Source of the DNA: Brachybacterium sp. FME24 | Lineage (GTDB): Bacteria > Actinomycetota > Actinomycetes > Actinomycetales > Dermabacteraceae | Assembly: GCF_014897705.1 (NCBI RefSeq) | Contig: NZ_JABUXV010000029.1 | Span: 1 to 34,982, forward strand | Direction: 5' to 3' | DNA: 34,982 bases | In this document: positions 1 through 10,773 of the stretch, in pieces | How the letters are laid out: the number at the start of each line of letters is the position of its first letter | Position numbering within the stretch: the first letter of the stretch is position 1 | Translations under genes and position numbers: made by a program | The notes under the pieces: model-generated | What the model saw: only the letters and a program-made list of their open reading frames with translations | Told to the model about the DNA's origin: nothing | The model's database searches: none

Positions 1-1
1 T

Positions 2-77
2 GCGGACGTAGCTCAGTTGGTAGAGCATCACCTTGCCAAGGTGAGGGTCGCCGGTTCGAATCCGGTCGTCCGCTCCA
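2..77 (+). tRNA. tRNA-Gly (anticodon GCC)
   Basis: A full cloverleaf can be drawn. The acceptor strand GCGGACG (2-8) pairs with CGTCCGC (67-73). The D arm is GCTCAGTTGGTAGAGC, the anticodon loop is TTGCCAA and the T arm contains GGTTCGAATCC. Discriminator T74 is followed by an encoded CCA (75-77). Anticodon GCC reads GGC/GGT glycine codons. It lies 27 bp upstream of a tRNA-Val on the same strand, so the two are probably cotranscribed. Confidence 0.97.
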
Positions 78-104
78 GCCTTCCCCCTGCATCCTTCGAT
101 GCCC

Positions 105-179
105 GGGCGATTGGCGCAGCGGTAGCGCGCTTCCCTGACACGGAAGAGGTCACTGGTTCGAACCCAGTATCGCCCACCA
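105..179 (+). tRNA. tRNA-Val (anticodon GAC)
   Basis: Acceptor strand GGGCGAT (105-111) pairs with ATCGCCC (169-175). The anticodon stem CTTCC/GGAAG encloses loop CTGACAC, giving anticodon GAC for GTC/GTT valine codons. The T arm has TTCGAAC. Discriminator A176 and an encoded CCA (177-179) finish the gene. Unusually, its last nine bases lie inside the long inverted repeat that follows. Confidence 0.97.
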
Positions 180-224
180 CGAGAAGACCCCCGGCCTCGG
201 CCGGGGGTCTTCTCGTGGTGGGCG
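171..224 (+). terminator. Long perfect inverted repeat after tRNA-Val, probable terminator
   Basis: Bases 171-195 are an exact reverse complement of 200-224: 25 bp arms around a 4-nt loop (CTCG). The central GC-rich core (186-195/200-209) looks like a terminator hairpin. No T-run follows, which is common in high-GC actinobacteria. The left arm starts inside the tRNA-Val acceptor strand and covers its CCA end, so the hairpin and the mature tRNA fold compete for the same bases. It also separates the tRNA unit from the trehalose operon. Confidence 0.7.
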
Positions 225-257
225 CCGATCCTGAAACGCGCCTCCCTCTCGCACCGC

Positions 258-263
258 TACTGT
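258..263 (+). promoter_or_regulatory. -10 box of a leaderless-type treX promoter
   Basis: TACTGT fits the actinobacterial -10 pattern TANNNT and ends exactly 6 nt before the ATG at 270. There is no purine-rich ribosome site between them, so the transcript probably starts at or next to the start codon. No convincing -35 is seen. Confidence 0.5.
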
Positions 264-269
264 GGCCCC

Positions 270-2465
<2,196 letters not shown>

Positions 2466-2530
2466 CCGAGCGCTTCCTGCAGGGCCCCGCCAGCGAAGCA
2501 GCCGCCAGGACAGAAGGAGAGCATCCCATC

Positions 2531-5107
2531 GTGACCACCGACCTGTCCCGCCCCTCCCTGGACCGTGAGCAGGCCGGTGCGCCGCGCGGTGTGCCGCCTG
2601 CTCCGACCGCCCCCACGTCGACGTATCGGGTACAGCTGCACGAGGGGTTCACTGCCGACGACGCCGTCGCTCTGGTGCCGTACCTCGCCCGCCTCGGGGT
2701 CGGCCACGTGTTCTGCTCCCCCGTCCTCCAGGCCTCCCCCGGCTCCCTGCACGGCTACGACGTCGTCGACCACACCCGCATCAGCGAGGAGATCGGCGGG
2801 GAGGGCGCGCTGCGCCGCCTCGCCGACGCGGCGCACGCGCACGGCATGGGAATGATCGTCGACGTCGTGCCCAACCACATGGCGATACCCACCCCGATCT
2901 GGCACAACCGCGCCCTGTGGTCGGTGCTGCGGGACGGGCCCGCCTCCCCGTTCGCCGACTGGTTCGACCTCGACCCGTCCGCCGAGCGCTCCGTCCTGGT
3001 TCCGGTGCTGGGACGCCCGATCGGCGCGGTCCTGGCCGACGCCGAGATCTCGGTGGACACCGAGGAGGTCCCGCAGGCCGACGGCACCTCGGCGCGGGAG
3101 ACCGTGGTGCGCTACTACGACCACGTGCTCCCGGTCGCCGCCGGCACCGAGCACCTCGGTCTCACGGATCTCCTGGATCGGCAGTGGTACCGCTTGGCCT
3201 ATTGGAAGGTCTCGGACGACGAGCTGAACTATCGACGCTTCTTCGACGTGGACACGCTGGTCGCGGTGCGCGTCGAACTGCCGGAGGTGTTCGAGGCGAC
3301 CCATGCCACGCTGCTGCGACTGCAGGGCGAGGGAATCATCGACGGGTATCGCATCGATCATCCCGACGGGCTCACCGACCCCCGCGGGTATCTGCGGGAC
3401 CTCGAACGGGCAACCCAGGGCGCGTGGACGGTGGTGGAGAAGATCCTCGAGGGCGATGAGCGACTGCCCGGGGACTTCCCCTGTGCGGGAACCACCGGAT
3501 ATGACGCCCTGTGGCGGGTGGGCGGGCTGTTCCACGACCCGCACGGCGCACTCGGACTGACCCACTTGTGGCAGCGCCGCACCGGGGACCAGCGACCGTT
3601 CTCGGAGATCGCCGCGGAGTCGACGACGGAGATCATCTCCACCAGCCTGTGGGCCGAGATCGAGCGTCTGACCGCTCTGATCCACCGCATCTGCCAGGAG
3701 GACATCCGGCTGCGGGACACCACGCGACGCAACATCCAGAAGGTCGTCATGGCGCTCCTGAGCGCCATGGACCGCTACCGCGCCTATATCGTCCCGGGCG
3801 AGCCCGCCCCCGGCTCCGAGCGGTCCGTGATCGAACAGGCCGCGGCCCGGGCCCGTCTCGCACTCGGCGAGGACGAGGACGTGGTGTCCACGCTCGAGAC
3901 CGTGGTCGCCCTGGTGTGCGGGGACGAGGTGGGCAGCGCGGGCCGCACGGCGAGCGCGGAGCGCGCCGAGGTCATCGTGCGCTTCGCCCAGACCTGTGGC
4001 CCCGTGCACGCCAAGGGCCTCGAGGACACCGCGTTCTATCGGTACACCCGGTTCGTGGCGGTCAACGAGGTCGGCGCGGATCCGGAACGGATCGGGGTCG
4101 AACCCGACGATCTCCACGACCACGCGCTGGCGATGATGCACACCCACCCCGACTCCATGACCACGCTGTCCACGCACGACACCAAGCGCAGCGAGGACGT
4201 GCGGGCCCGCCTCGCCGTGCTCACCGAGCAGCCGCTGGAGTGGGCGCTGACGGTGCAGGCGCTCGACCATGCCACCGCCGAGGCGCACGGCGATCGGGTC
4301 GACGGGGCGATCGAGCTGCTGCTGTGGCAGATCCTCGCCGCCTGCTGGGACCTGCCCGGGGCCGATGCCGCGAGGATCACCACGCAGCGACTGGACGGGT
4401 ACCTGCTCAAGGCGATTCGCGAGGCGAAGACGCACACCACCTGGATCGACCAGGACGCCGAGTACGAGCAGCAGGTGCTGGACCTGGGACGGGCAGCTCT
4501 GGCCTCCGAGGTGGTGGACCGGCTCCTCACCGATTGGACTCGTCGTACGCTTCCCACCCAGCGCGCAGCGATCCTCGGGCAGAAGCTGATCCAGCTGACG
4601 ATGCCGGGCGTCCCGGACGTGTACCAGGGCAACGAGACCATCGATCTGTCCCTCGTGGACCCGGACAACCGCCGCGAGGTCGATCACGCCGGCCACCAGG
4701 AGCGACTGGCCCGGATGATCGACGGCGCCGGCCCGGACGGTATCGGCGATGAGAAGCTGTGGATGACCCATCGGGCACTCGTGCTGCGACGGGAGCGCCC
4801 GGAGCTGTTCCAGGGCCGTGAGGCCACCTACCGGCCGCTGCCGACCACCACGGGGCATGCCCTCGCCTTCGGGCGCGCCGTGGCGGACGGGCCCGTCGAG
4901 GTGGTCACGGTCGCGACCCGCCTCGCGCACGGCCTGGCGCAGCGCGGTGGCTGGGGCGATGCCCGGCTCGCCCTTCCCGAGGGCCGCTGGCGGGACATCC
5001 TCAGCGGCGCCGAGCTGGAAGGCGAGATGCTGCCTCTGCACGAGCTGCTCTCCGACTGGCCGGTCGCACTGCTGGTGCGCTGCGAGGAACCGGCGACTGC
5101 CCGATGA
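2531..5107 (+). CDS. treY: Maltooligosyltrehalose synthase TreY
   Basis: An 858-residue GH13 enzyme that isomerises the reducing-end alpha-1,4 bond of maltooligosaccharides to alpha,alpha-1,1, giving maltooligosyltrehalose, the substrate of TreZ. Family signatures are clear: an N-terminal STYRVQLHEGF, then SPVLQASPGSLHGYD, DVVPNHMA at 111-118, GYRIDHPDGL at 272-281 with nucleophile D276, acid/base E303 in WTVVEKIL, and STHDTKRSEDVR from about 547 with D550. The C-terminal VPDVYQGNE is also typical. The GTG start at 2531 is supported by AGAAGGAGA about 10 nt upstream. A 65-bp spacer separates it from glgX. Its TGA overlaps the treZ ATG (ATGA), so the two are probably translationally coupled. 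Confidence 0.97.
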   Translation: MTTDLSRPSLDREQAGAPRGVPPAPTAPTSTYRVQLHEGFTADDAVALVPYLARLGVGHVFCSPVLQASPGSLHGYDVVDHTRISEEIGGEGALRRLADAAHAHGMGMIVDVVPNHMAIPTPIWHNRALWSVLRDGPASPFADWFDLDPSAERSVLVPVLGRPIGAVLADAEISVDTEEVPQADGTSARETVVRYYDHVLPVAAGTEHLGLTDLLDRQWYRLAYWKVSDDELNYRRFFDVDTLVAVRVELPEVFEATHATLLRLQGEGIIDGYRIDHPDGLTDPRGYLRDLERATQGAWTVVEKILEGDERLPGDFPCAGTTGYDALWRVGGLFHDPHGALGLTHLWQRRTGDQRPFSEIAAESTTEIISTSLWAEIERLTALIHRICQEDIRLRDTTRRNIQKVVMALLSAMDRYRAYIVPGEPAPGSERSVIEQAAARARLALGEDEDVVSTLETVVALVCGDEVGSAGRTASAERAEVIVRFAQTCGPVHAKGLEDTAFYRYTRFVAVNEVGADPERIGVEPDDLHDHALAMMHTHPDSMTTLSTHDTKRSEDVRARLAVLTEQPLEWALTVQALDHATAEAHGDRVDGAIELLLWQILAACWDLPGADAARITTQRLDGYLLKAIREAKTHTTWIDQDAEYEQQVLDLGRAALASEVVDRLLTDWTRRTLPTQRAAILGQKLIQLTMPGVPDVYQGNETIDLSLVDPDNRREVDHAGHQERLARMIDGAGPDGIGDEKLWMTHRALVLRRERPELFQGREATYRPLPTTTGHALAFGRAVADGPVEVVTVATRLAHGLAQRGGWGDARLALPEGRWRDILSGAELEGEMLPLHELLSDWPVALLVRCEEPATAR

Positions 5108-6888
5108 CCACCCCCTCCCCCGTGCCCCGGCGCGCCTATGACCGATTCGAGCTGTGGGCCCCGTCGGCGTCGACGGTCACCGTGCGCATCGACGGCATCG
5201 AGCACGAGATGCACTCCGGTGCCGACGACTGGTTCACGCTCCCGGAGGTCGCCGCGGTCCCCGGTGCCCGGTACGCCTTCCGGCTCGAGGACGGCGACCT
5301 CTGGCTGCCCGATCCCCGTTCCCTGTCCCAGCCCGACGGCGTCCACGCCGACAGCGAGGTCATCGACCCTCTCGCGCTGCGGGGCGACAGCGCTTGGGAA
5401 GGTCGCCGCCTGCGCGGGAAGGTCCTGTACGAACTGCACATCGGCACCTTCACCGCCGGGGCCGACGGCCGTGGCGGCACTTTCGACTCCGCGATCGAGC
5501 GGCTCGACGATCTCGTCGATCTCGGGGTGGACGCCGTGGAACTGCTGCCGGTCGCCTCGTTCCCCGGGGGCCGGGGATGGGGCTACGACGGCGTGGGCCT
5601 GTACGCGACCCACGCCAGCTATGGGGGCCCGGCCGGGCTGGCCCGCTTCGTCGACGCCGCCCACGCGCGGGGGCTCGCCGTGATCCTCGACGTGGTCCAC
5701 AACCACTTCGGTCCCGACGGCAATTACCTGGGACTGTTCGGTCCCTACTTCACCGACCGGCATGAGACTCCATGGGGTGAGGCGGTGAACCTCGACCAGC
5801 CGGGCTCGAGGCCGGTGCGCGACTTCCTGCTGGGAAGCGCGCGGCAGTGGCTGGTCGACGTCGGCGTCGACGGCCTCCGACTGGACGCCGTGCACGAGCT
5901 GCGCGACGACTCGGAGCAGCATTTCCTCGCCGAACTGTCCGAGGCGGTGGCTGCCTGGGAGGCGGAGACCGGGCGCGAGCTGACCCTGATCGCCGAGTCC
6001 GACCGCAACGATCCGATGACCGTGACCCCGGTCGCGGCCGGCGGCTCGGGCATGGACATGCAGTGGGCGGACGACGTCCACCACGGGGTGCACGCGTGGA
6101 TCACCGGCGAGCGCGCCGGCTACTACACCGACTTCGGCAGCGCCGACGTCCTGACCACCGTGCTGACCCGTATCTTCCGCCACGCCGGGACCTACTCGAC
6201 GTTCCGAGAGGCGATCTGGGGCGTTCCTGTGGATCCTGCCTCGGCCCACTACGACGGCCACTCGTTCGTGACCTTCCTGCAGGACCACGATCAGGTGGGC
6301 AATCGCGCCCTGGGTGACCGGATCCACCAGGCACTGGCGCCCGGGCAGCACGCCGCGGCGATCGCCCTGATCCTGCTGGGACCGGGCACGCCGATGCTGT
6401 TCCAGGGCGAGGAATGGGCGGCCTCGACCCCCTTCACCTTCTTCACCGATCACGACGACGAGCTCGGTGCCCTGGTCAGCGCAGGGAGAGCGGAGGAGTT
6501 CGCCGCCACCGGGTGGAGCACCCAGGTGCCTGACCCGCAGCTGCGCTCCACCTTCGAGTCGGCGATCCTGCGCTGGGACGAGTCGGGCCGCGGCGAGCAT
6601 GCCCGGATGCTCGCCTGGTACCGCACCCTCCTCGCTCTGCGGCGGGAGCATGGTGATCTCACCGATCCGGACCTGCGACGCACCAGCGCCGAGGTCGTGG
6701 CCGAGGGGACCGTCCTGCTGCGTCGCGGGTCCCTGGGGCTGCTCGCGCACCGGGGTCCGGGCCCGCTGACGGCGCCACGGCGCGCTGCGGAGATCCTGGC
6801 GTCCTTCGGCCCGGTGAGCCGTGGCGCCGATGGCGCTGTCCACATGGCTGGTGCCGGCGCCGCGGTCCTTCGTCTGCCCGAGGAATGA
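5104..6888 (+). CDS. treZ: Maltooligosyltrehalose trehalohydrolase TreZ
   Basis: A 594-residue GH13 enzyme that cleaves the alpha-1,4 bond next to the trehalose unit made by TreY and releases free trehalose, a compatible solute. The N-terminal beta domain (about 1-95) opens with YDRFELWAPSASTV. Catalytic regions are DVVHNH at 196-201, DGLRLD at 256-261 (nucleophile D261), LIAESD with acid E298, and QDHDQVGNR from 393 with D396. GTPMLFQGEEWAAS is also characteristic. The start overlaps the treY stop by 4 bp. This is the last gene of the operon. It faces gntP with 90 bp between the stops, where I find no clear terminator. Confidence 0.96.
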   Translation: MTTPSPVPRRAYDRFELWAPSASTVTVRIDGIEHEMHSGADDWFTLPEVAAVPGARYAFRLEDGDLWLPDPRSLSQPDGVHADSEVIDPLALRGDSAWEGRRLRGKVLYELHIGTFTAGADGRGGTFDSAIERLDDLVDLGVDAVELLPVASFPGGRGWGYDGVGLYATHASYGGPAGLARFVDAAHARGLAVILDVVHNHFGPDGNYLGLFGPYFTDRHETPWGEAVNLDQPGSRPVRDFLLGSARQWLVDVGVDGLRLDAVHELRDDSEQHFLAELSEAVAAWEAETGRELTLIAESDRNDPMTVTPVAAGGSGMDMQWADDVHHGVHAWITGERAGYYTDFGSADVLTTVLTRIFRHAGTYSTFREAIWGVPVDPASAHYDGHSFVTFLQDHDQVGNRALGDRIHQALAPGQHAAAIALILLGPGTPMLFQGEEWAASTPFTFFTDHDDELGALVSAGRAEEFAATGWSTQVPDPQLRSTFESAILRWDESGRGEHARMLAWYRTLLALRREHGDLTDPDLRRTSAEVVAEGTVLLRRGSLGLLAHRGPGPLTAPRRAAEILASFGPVSRGADGAVHMAGAGAAVLRLPEE

Positions 6889-6978
6889 GGGTGGAGGTCC
6901 TCAGCGGGCGCACCCCGCGCACCGTGCTCAACCCCGAGGTGCTGACGCACGCCGGGGCCCGAGGCTGCGGCTCCCGGA

Positions 6979-8382
6979 TCAGATGAGCTGCACGATGCCG
7001 TAGACCACCAGCACCAGGACGAAAGCCACGACGGACTCGATGGCCTGCTGCACCGTCCAGGTCTTCAGCGTGGTCTTCACGTCCATGCCGAGCAGTCTGC
7101 CCACCAGCCAGAAGCCCGAGTCGTTGACGTGGCCGGCGAATACGGAGCCGGCGGCCATGGCCATGACGATGCAGGCGACCTCGAGGGAGCCGGCCCCGGA
7201 GGCGAGGACTGCCGGCGCGATCAGCGCGGCAGCCGTGGTCAGCGCGACAGTCGCCGACCCCTGGGCGAGGCGCATCGCCAGAGCGATGGCGTACGCGGCG
7301 ATGATCAGCGGAATCCCGGCAGCGGCGAGCGAGGATTCGATGGCGTCGCCGATTCCGGTGGCGCGCAGCACGCCACCGAACATTCCTCCGGCGCCCGTGA
7401 TGAGGATGACCGAGCAGACCGGGCCCAGCGCCTTCTCCAGGGTGGCTTCGATGGCCGTGCCGGAACGTCCGCGACGGAAGCCGAACATCACGATCGTGAC
7501 CAGCGCGGTGATCAGCAGCGCGATCGGGGTCTCGCCGATCATCCGCAGCGCCTGCACCCAGCCCGCCTCGGCGTCGACGACGCCGGAGGTGGCCAGCGTG
7601 TTCAGCCCCGTGTTGAGCAGGATCAGCAGCAGCGGGAGCACGAGCACGAAGATGACCTGCCACGGCGCGGGCGGATGCTCGACGTCTGCGGCCTCGTCCG
7701 CGGTGCCGAAGAGGTCCCGCACGGGCAGATTGTACTTGCGGGCCACATGCTTGCCCCAGAGGTGGCCGGAGACGAACCAGGTCGGGAAGGCGAGCAGGAG
7801 GCCGAGGATCATGACGATCCCGATGTCTGCCTGGACGAACTCGGAGGCGGCCACCGGGCCGGGATGCGGGGGCACGTAGACGTGCATGACGGACAGCGCC
7901 GCAGCGACGGGGAAACCGAAGGCGAGCACGTTGTTCGTGAGTCGGCGGGCGATGGCGTACACGATCGGGATCATCAGCACGAACGCCGCATCCATGAAGA
8001 TCGGGAAGCCGATGAACAGCGCGGTCACCCCGAGTGCGAAGGGTGCACGTCTCTCGCCGAACAGGCGGATCATCGCTTCCGCCAGGGCGCGGGCGCCTCC
8101 GGACGCTTCGACCAGTGCTCCGAGCATTGCACCGATCGCGACCAGCAGTGCGACGCCGCCCACGGTCCCCCCGAAGCTGTCGACCAGCGTCGGGACGATG
8201 TGCTGTGCCGGCACGCCGGCCGTGATCGCGGTCAGCAGGCTGACCAGGATCAGTGCGAGGAAGGCGTGGAGCTTGAATCTGATCACCAGGAACAGCAGCA
8301 GGGCGACGGCGACGAGCGCCAGTCCGATCAGCCCGCCGCCTCCCAGCCAGCTGCTCCATCCGGTTTCTTCTATCCAGTCCAT
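6979..8382 (-). CDS. GntP-family gluconate/sugar-acid permease
   Basis: A 467-residue integral membrane protein with about 12 hydrophobic segments, the size and layout of the GntP family of proton-coupled gluconate and related sugar-acid importers. Family-like stretches are GFPIFMDAAFVLMIPI (125-140) and HVYVPPHPGPVAA (167-179), the latter a hallmark of GntP proteins. It is the last gene of a minus-strand operon with a KDPGal-type aldolase and two dehydrogenases, so the substrate is probably an aldonate or ketoaldonate, but the sequence does not say which. GAGGATC upstream of the ATG may be the ribosome site. The 73-bp spacer to the aldolase contains a strong hairpin. Confidence 0.92.
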   Translation of the reverse strand: MDWIEETGWSSWLGGGGLIGLALVAVALLLFLVIRFKLHAFLALILVSLLTAITAGVPAQHIVPTLVDSFGGTVGGVALLVAIGAMLGALVEASGGARALAEAMIRLFGERRAPFALGVTALFIGFPIFMDAAFVLMIPIVYAIARRLTNNVLAFGFPVAAALSVMHVYVPPHPGPVAASEFVQADIGIVMILGLLLAFPTWFVSGHLWGKHVARKYNLPVRDLFGTADEAADVEHPPAPWQVIFVLVLPLLLILLNTGLNTLATSGVVDAEAGWVQALRMIGETPIALLITALVTIVMFGFRRGRSGTAIEATLEKALGPVCSVILITGAGGMFGGVLRATGIGDAIESSLAAAGIPLIIAAYAIALAMRLAQGSATVALTTAAALIAPAVLASGAGSLEVACIVMAMAAGSVFAGHVNDSGFWLVGRLLGMDVKTTLKTWTVQQAIESVVAFVLVLVVYGIVQLI

Positions 8383-8410
8383 GGGAAGGAGATCCTCTTC
8401 GTCACGTCAA

Positions 8411-8429
8411 CGGGCCGCACTGCGGCCCG
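8411..8429 (-). other. Hairpin between the aldolase and gntP genes
   Basis: CGGGCCGC (8411-8418) and GCGGCCCG (8422-8429) form a perfect 8-bp stem with a 3-nt loop. On the minus transcript it lies after the aldolase stop and is followed by TTGACG rather than a T-run. A leaky terminator, an RNA-stability stem or a processing site are all possible. Confidence 0.5.
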
Positions 8430-8455
8430 GGGGATCCAACAGATGTCGATGATCG

Positions 8456-9088
8456 TCACAGGCTCCGGCCCTCGCGCTGATGGGCGCCGGACGCGGAGCG
8501 GACGAGGTCGACCGCGATCTGACCGACCTCGCCGGGGTCGCGACCGGGAGTGTAGAGGAAGGACCCGATGCCCGCACCTGCGGCGCCGGCCCGGATCCAG
8601 GTCGCGATGGTGTCGGTGGTGATACCGCCGACGGGCAGGAACGCGGCGTGCTCGGGCACCACCGCGGACCAGGCTCGCATGACGGGGACCCCGAGCCCGT
8701 CGGCCGGGAAGATCTTGAGATGCCGGGCGCCGGCGCGGAGCGCGGCGAACACATCGGTGGCGGTGGCCACGCCCGGGTACGGGGTCATGCCGAGCTCGAG
8801 GGCGCCGGCGATGATCTCCGGATCGGTGTTCGGAGCCACCACCAGGCGGCCGCCGGCGTCCGCCACCCGGGGAACGTCCACCGGATCGACCACCGTGCCG
8901 GCGCCGATCTCCGCGACGTCCCCGAATCGATCCGCGAGGAGGCGGATCGAGTCGAAGGGCTGCGGGGAGTTCAACGGCACCTCGAAGCGGGTGATCCCCG
9001 CGTCCAGGAGCGTCTCGCCGATCGCCGGTGCCTCGGCGGGGGTCAGACCCCGCAGGATGGCGATGAGAAGGGGTGCCTGATCAGTCAT
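8456..9088 (-). CDS. 2-dehydro-3-deoxy-6-phosphogalactonate aldolase (KDPG/KDPGal type)
   Basis: A 210-residue class I aldolase of the Eda/DgoA family. It cleaves 2-keto-3-deoxy-6-phospho sugar acids to pyruvate and glyceraldehyde 3-phosphate. Motifs are AILRGLTP (10-17), FEVPLNSP (35-42) with catalytic E36, GAGTV (62-66), APNTD (85-89) and HLKIFPA (123-129) with Schiff-base lysine K125; a phosphate-binding VGGIT follows. The PLNSP form (rather than TLRT) favours the galactonate-type DgoA branch over classical Eda. The ATG at 9088 is chosen because GGAAGGATC lies just upstream and the N-terminus matches the family; a longer reading frame upstream would overlap kduD. Its substrate needs a 2-keto-3-deoxy-sugar kinase, which is not in this window. 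Confidence 0.9.
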   Translation of the reverse strand: MTDQAPLLIAILRGLTPAEAPAIGETLLDAGITRFEVPLNSPQPFDSIRLLADRFGDVAEIGAGTVVDPVDVPRVADAGGRLVVAPNTDPEIIAGALELGMTPYPGVATATDVFAALRAGARHLKIFPADGLGVPVMRAWSAVVPEHAAFLPVGGITTDTIATWIRAGAAGAGIGSFLYTPGRDPGEVGQIAVDLVRSASGAHQREGRSL

Positions 9089-9134
9089 GTCATGATCCTT
9101 CCACGGATGGCGCGGGCGAAGCGATTCATCACTG

Positions 9135-9152
9135 CACCGCTCCGCAGCGGTG
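9135..9152 (-). other. Hairpin between the kduD-like and aldolase genes
   Basis: CACCGCT (9135-9141) and AGCGGTG (9146-9152) form a perfect 7-bp stem around CCGC. It begins directly after the stop codon of the kduD-like gene on the minus strand. No T-run follows, so it is more likely a stability or processing element than a full terminator. Confidence 0.45.
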
Positions 9153-9893
9153 TCAGCGGCCGAGGTAGCCGCCGTCGACCGGGACCACCGCGCCGTGCAT
9201 GTAGTCGGCGCCCTCGCTGGTGAGGAAGAGGACGGCGCCGGCGATGTCCTCGGCGCGCCCCCAGCGACCGGCGGGGATGCGGCCGAGGATCTCGCCGTTG
9301 CGGGCCGTGTCCTCGCGCAGGGAGACGTTGAGCTCGGTGGCGACGTAGCCAGGCGCCACGGCGTTGACCGCCACTCCCCGACCGGCCCACTCATTGGCGA
9401 CGGACTTCGTGAACTGCCCGACCGCACCCTTGGACGCGGCATAGGCGGAGGCGTCCAGACCACCGAAGAAGCTGAGCATCGAGGCGATGTTGATGATGCG
9501 GCCCTGCCCGCGCTCGAGCATCGGACGGCCGAGCTCCTGGGTCAGCTGCACGACCGCCTCGAGATTGACGTTCATGACCTGGGAGAACTCCTCGAGCGGG
9601 AAATCCTCGAAGGGATGGCGCAGGTTGATGCCCGCGTTGTTGACCAGGATGTCGACCTGGTCCTCGGCGAGCACCTGGCGCACGGCCTGCCCGCGCGCGG
9701 CGGGATCGGAGAGGTCCACGCCGATGCACCGGTGGCCGGGCCCGATCGCCGTGGTGCCTCGCTGGAGACCGATCACCTGTGCTCCGGCGGCGAGCAGGCG
9801 TTCGGTGATGGCGCGGCCGATGCCGCGGGTGGATCCGGTGACGACGGCGGTCGCCCCGGACAGGTCGACGCTGAGGGATCCGGATGCAGACAT
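9153..9893 (-). CDS. SDR oxidoreductase, KduD-like (2-dehydro-3-deoxy-gluconate 5-dehydrogenase type)
   Basis: A 246-residue classical short-chain dehydrogenase. It has the Rossmann glycine motif TGSTRGIG at 19-26, NNAG at 85-88 and the catalytic set S138, Y151, K155 (YAASK), ending with the usual VDGGYLGR. HPFEDFPLEEFSQVMNVNL, and the C-terminal run from VAPGYVATELN to RIPAGRWG, resemble KduD, which interconverts 2-keto-3-deoxygluconate and 2,5-diketo-3-deoxygluconate with NAD. Related gluconate 5-dehydrogenases cannot be excluded. An AGGAG five bases before the ATG supports the start. It lies between a second SDR and the KDPGal-type aldolase in one operon, which fits sugar-acid catabolism. 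Confidence 0.85.
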   Translation of the reverse strand: MSASGSLSVDLSGATAVVTGSTRGIGRAITERLLAAGAQVIGLQRGTTAIGPGHRCIGVDLSDPAARGQAVRQVLAEDQVDILVNNAGINLRHPFEDFPLEEFSQVMNVNLEAVVQLTQELGRPMLERGQGRIINIASMLSFFGGLDASAYAASKGAVGQFTKSVANEWAGRGVAVNAVAPGYVATELNVSLREDTARNGEILGRIPAGRWGRAEDIAGAVLFLTSEGADYMHGAVVPVDGGYLGR

Positions 9894-9928
9894 GTCACTC
9901 CTGGTGTCGAACTCGAAGGGGGTGGGGT

Positions 9929-9945
9929 GTCATCGCGGAGCGATG
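9929..9945 (-). other. Hairpin between the two SDR genes
   Basis: TCATCGC (9929-9935) and GCGATGA (9939-9945) form a perfect 7-bp stem with loop GGA, in the 91-bp spacer between the two dehydrogenase genes. It is the third short perfect hairpin in successive spacers of this operon. Confidence 0.4.
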
Positions 9946-9984
9946 AGGGCCGGGACGCGCGGCACCCCGGGACCGGCAGCGCGG

Positions 9985-10773
9985 TCAGTGGATGTGGGAG
10001 CCGCCGTTGACGTCGAGAGTGACTCCGGTGAGGTAGCCGCCGTCGCGTCCCAGAAGGTAGCCGATGGCACCGGCGACGTCCTCGACGGTGCCGACGCGGC
10101 CCACCGGCAATTCCTGCAGCAGGATCTCCTTGCGCTCGTCGCTGAGGCGCCCGCCCATGATGTCGGTGTCGATCGACCCGGGGGCGACGGAGTTCGCGGT
10201 GATGCCGTACTCGCCGAGCTCGCGTGCCCAGGTCTTCGCGAATCCGAGCAGGGCCGCCTTCGAGCCGGAATAGGCCGCGCGCCCGTAGACTCCGCCGCCC
10301 CGCTCGGCGGAGGCGCTGGAGACGTTCACGATGCGCCCCAGGCTGTGGCGCCGGAAGAGCTTCACGGCTTCGCGGGTCACGAAGAAGGTCCCGTGGACGT
10401 TGACGTCGAAGACGCGCTTCCACTCCTCGGTGCTGACCTCGGTGAACGGGGTGGGCGAGGAGATGCCGGCGTTGTTGACCACGCCGACCAGCTGCGGCAG
10501 CTCGGCGTCGATCCGTGCGACCGCGTCGATGACCTGCTGCTCGTCCGAGATGTCGACGCCCAGGCCCAGGGTGGGGACTCCATGCTGTGCCGCGACGTCG
10601 CGGGCGACGGCCTCGGAAGCGGGCGCGTCCAGGTCCATGACGGCGACGGCCCATCCCTGGGAGGCGAGGCGATGAGCGGTGGCTCGGCCGATGCCCCGTT
10701 CGGAGGCGGCGCCGGTGATGAGCGCGGCGGGCTGCGCCGGGAAGTCGGAAGCGGGGTACGGGGTCAGCGCCAT
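9985..10773 (-). CDS. SDR family NAD(P)-dependent oxidoreductase
   Basis: A 262-residue short-chain dehydrogenase. The cofactor motif is TGAASERGIG (20-29), NNAG begins at about 100, and the catalytic YSGSK gives Y168 and K172. MDLDA after the second beta strand suggests NAD preference (acidic residue at the strand end). The insert GGGVYGR before the catalytic tyrosine resembles FabG-like sugar and polyol dehydrogenases. The exact substrate cannot be read from sequence; in this cluster an aldonate or ketoaldonate oxidation is the likely role. An AGGAG six bases before the ATG supports the start. It is the first gene of the minus operon and diverges from the reductase gene at 10899. Confidence 0.85.
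   Translation of the reverse strand: MALTPYPASDFPAQPAALITGAASERGIGRATAHRLASQGWAVAVMDLDAPASEAVARDVAAQHGVPTLGLGVDISDEQQVIDAVARIDAELPQLVGVVNNAGISSPTPFTEVSTEEWKRVFDVNVHGTFFVTREAVKLFRRHSLGRIVNVSSASAERGGGVYGRAAYSGSKAALLGFAKTWARELGEYGITANSVAPGSIDTDIMGGRLSDERKEILLQELPVGRVGTVEDVAGAIGYLLGRDGGYLTGVTLDVNGGSHIH

Noticed and set aside
6891..6986. Small open frame after treZ beginning with GTG
   Set aside because: Only 31 codons, overlapping the end of gntP on the other strand, with no recognisable motif.
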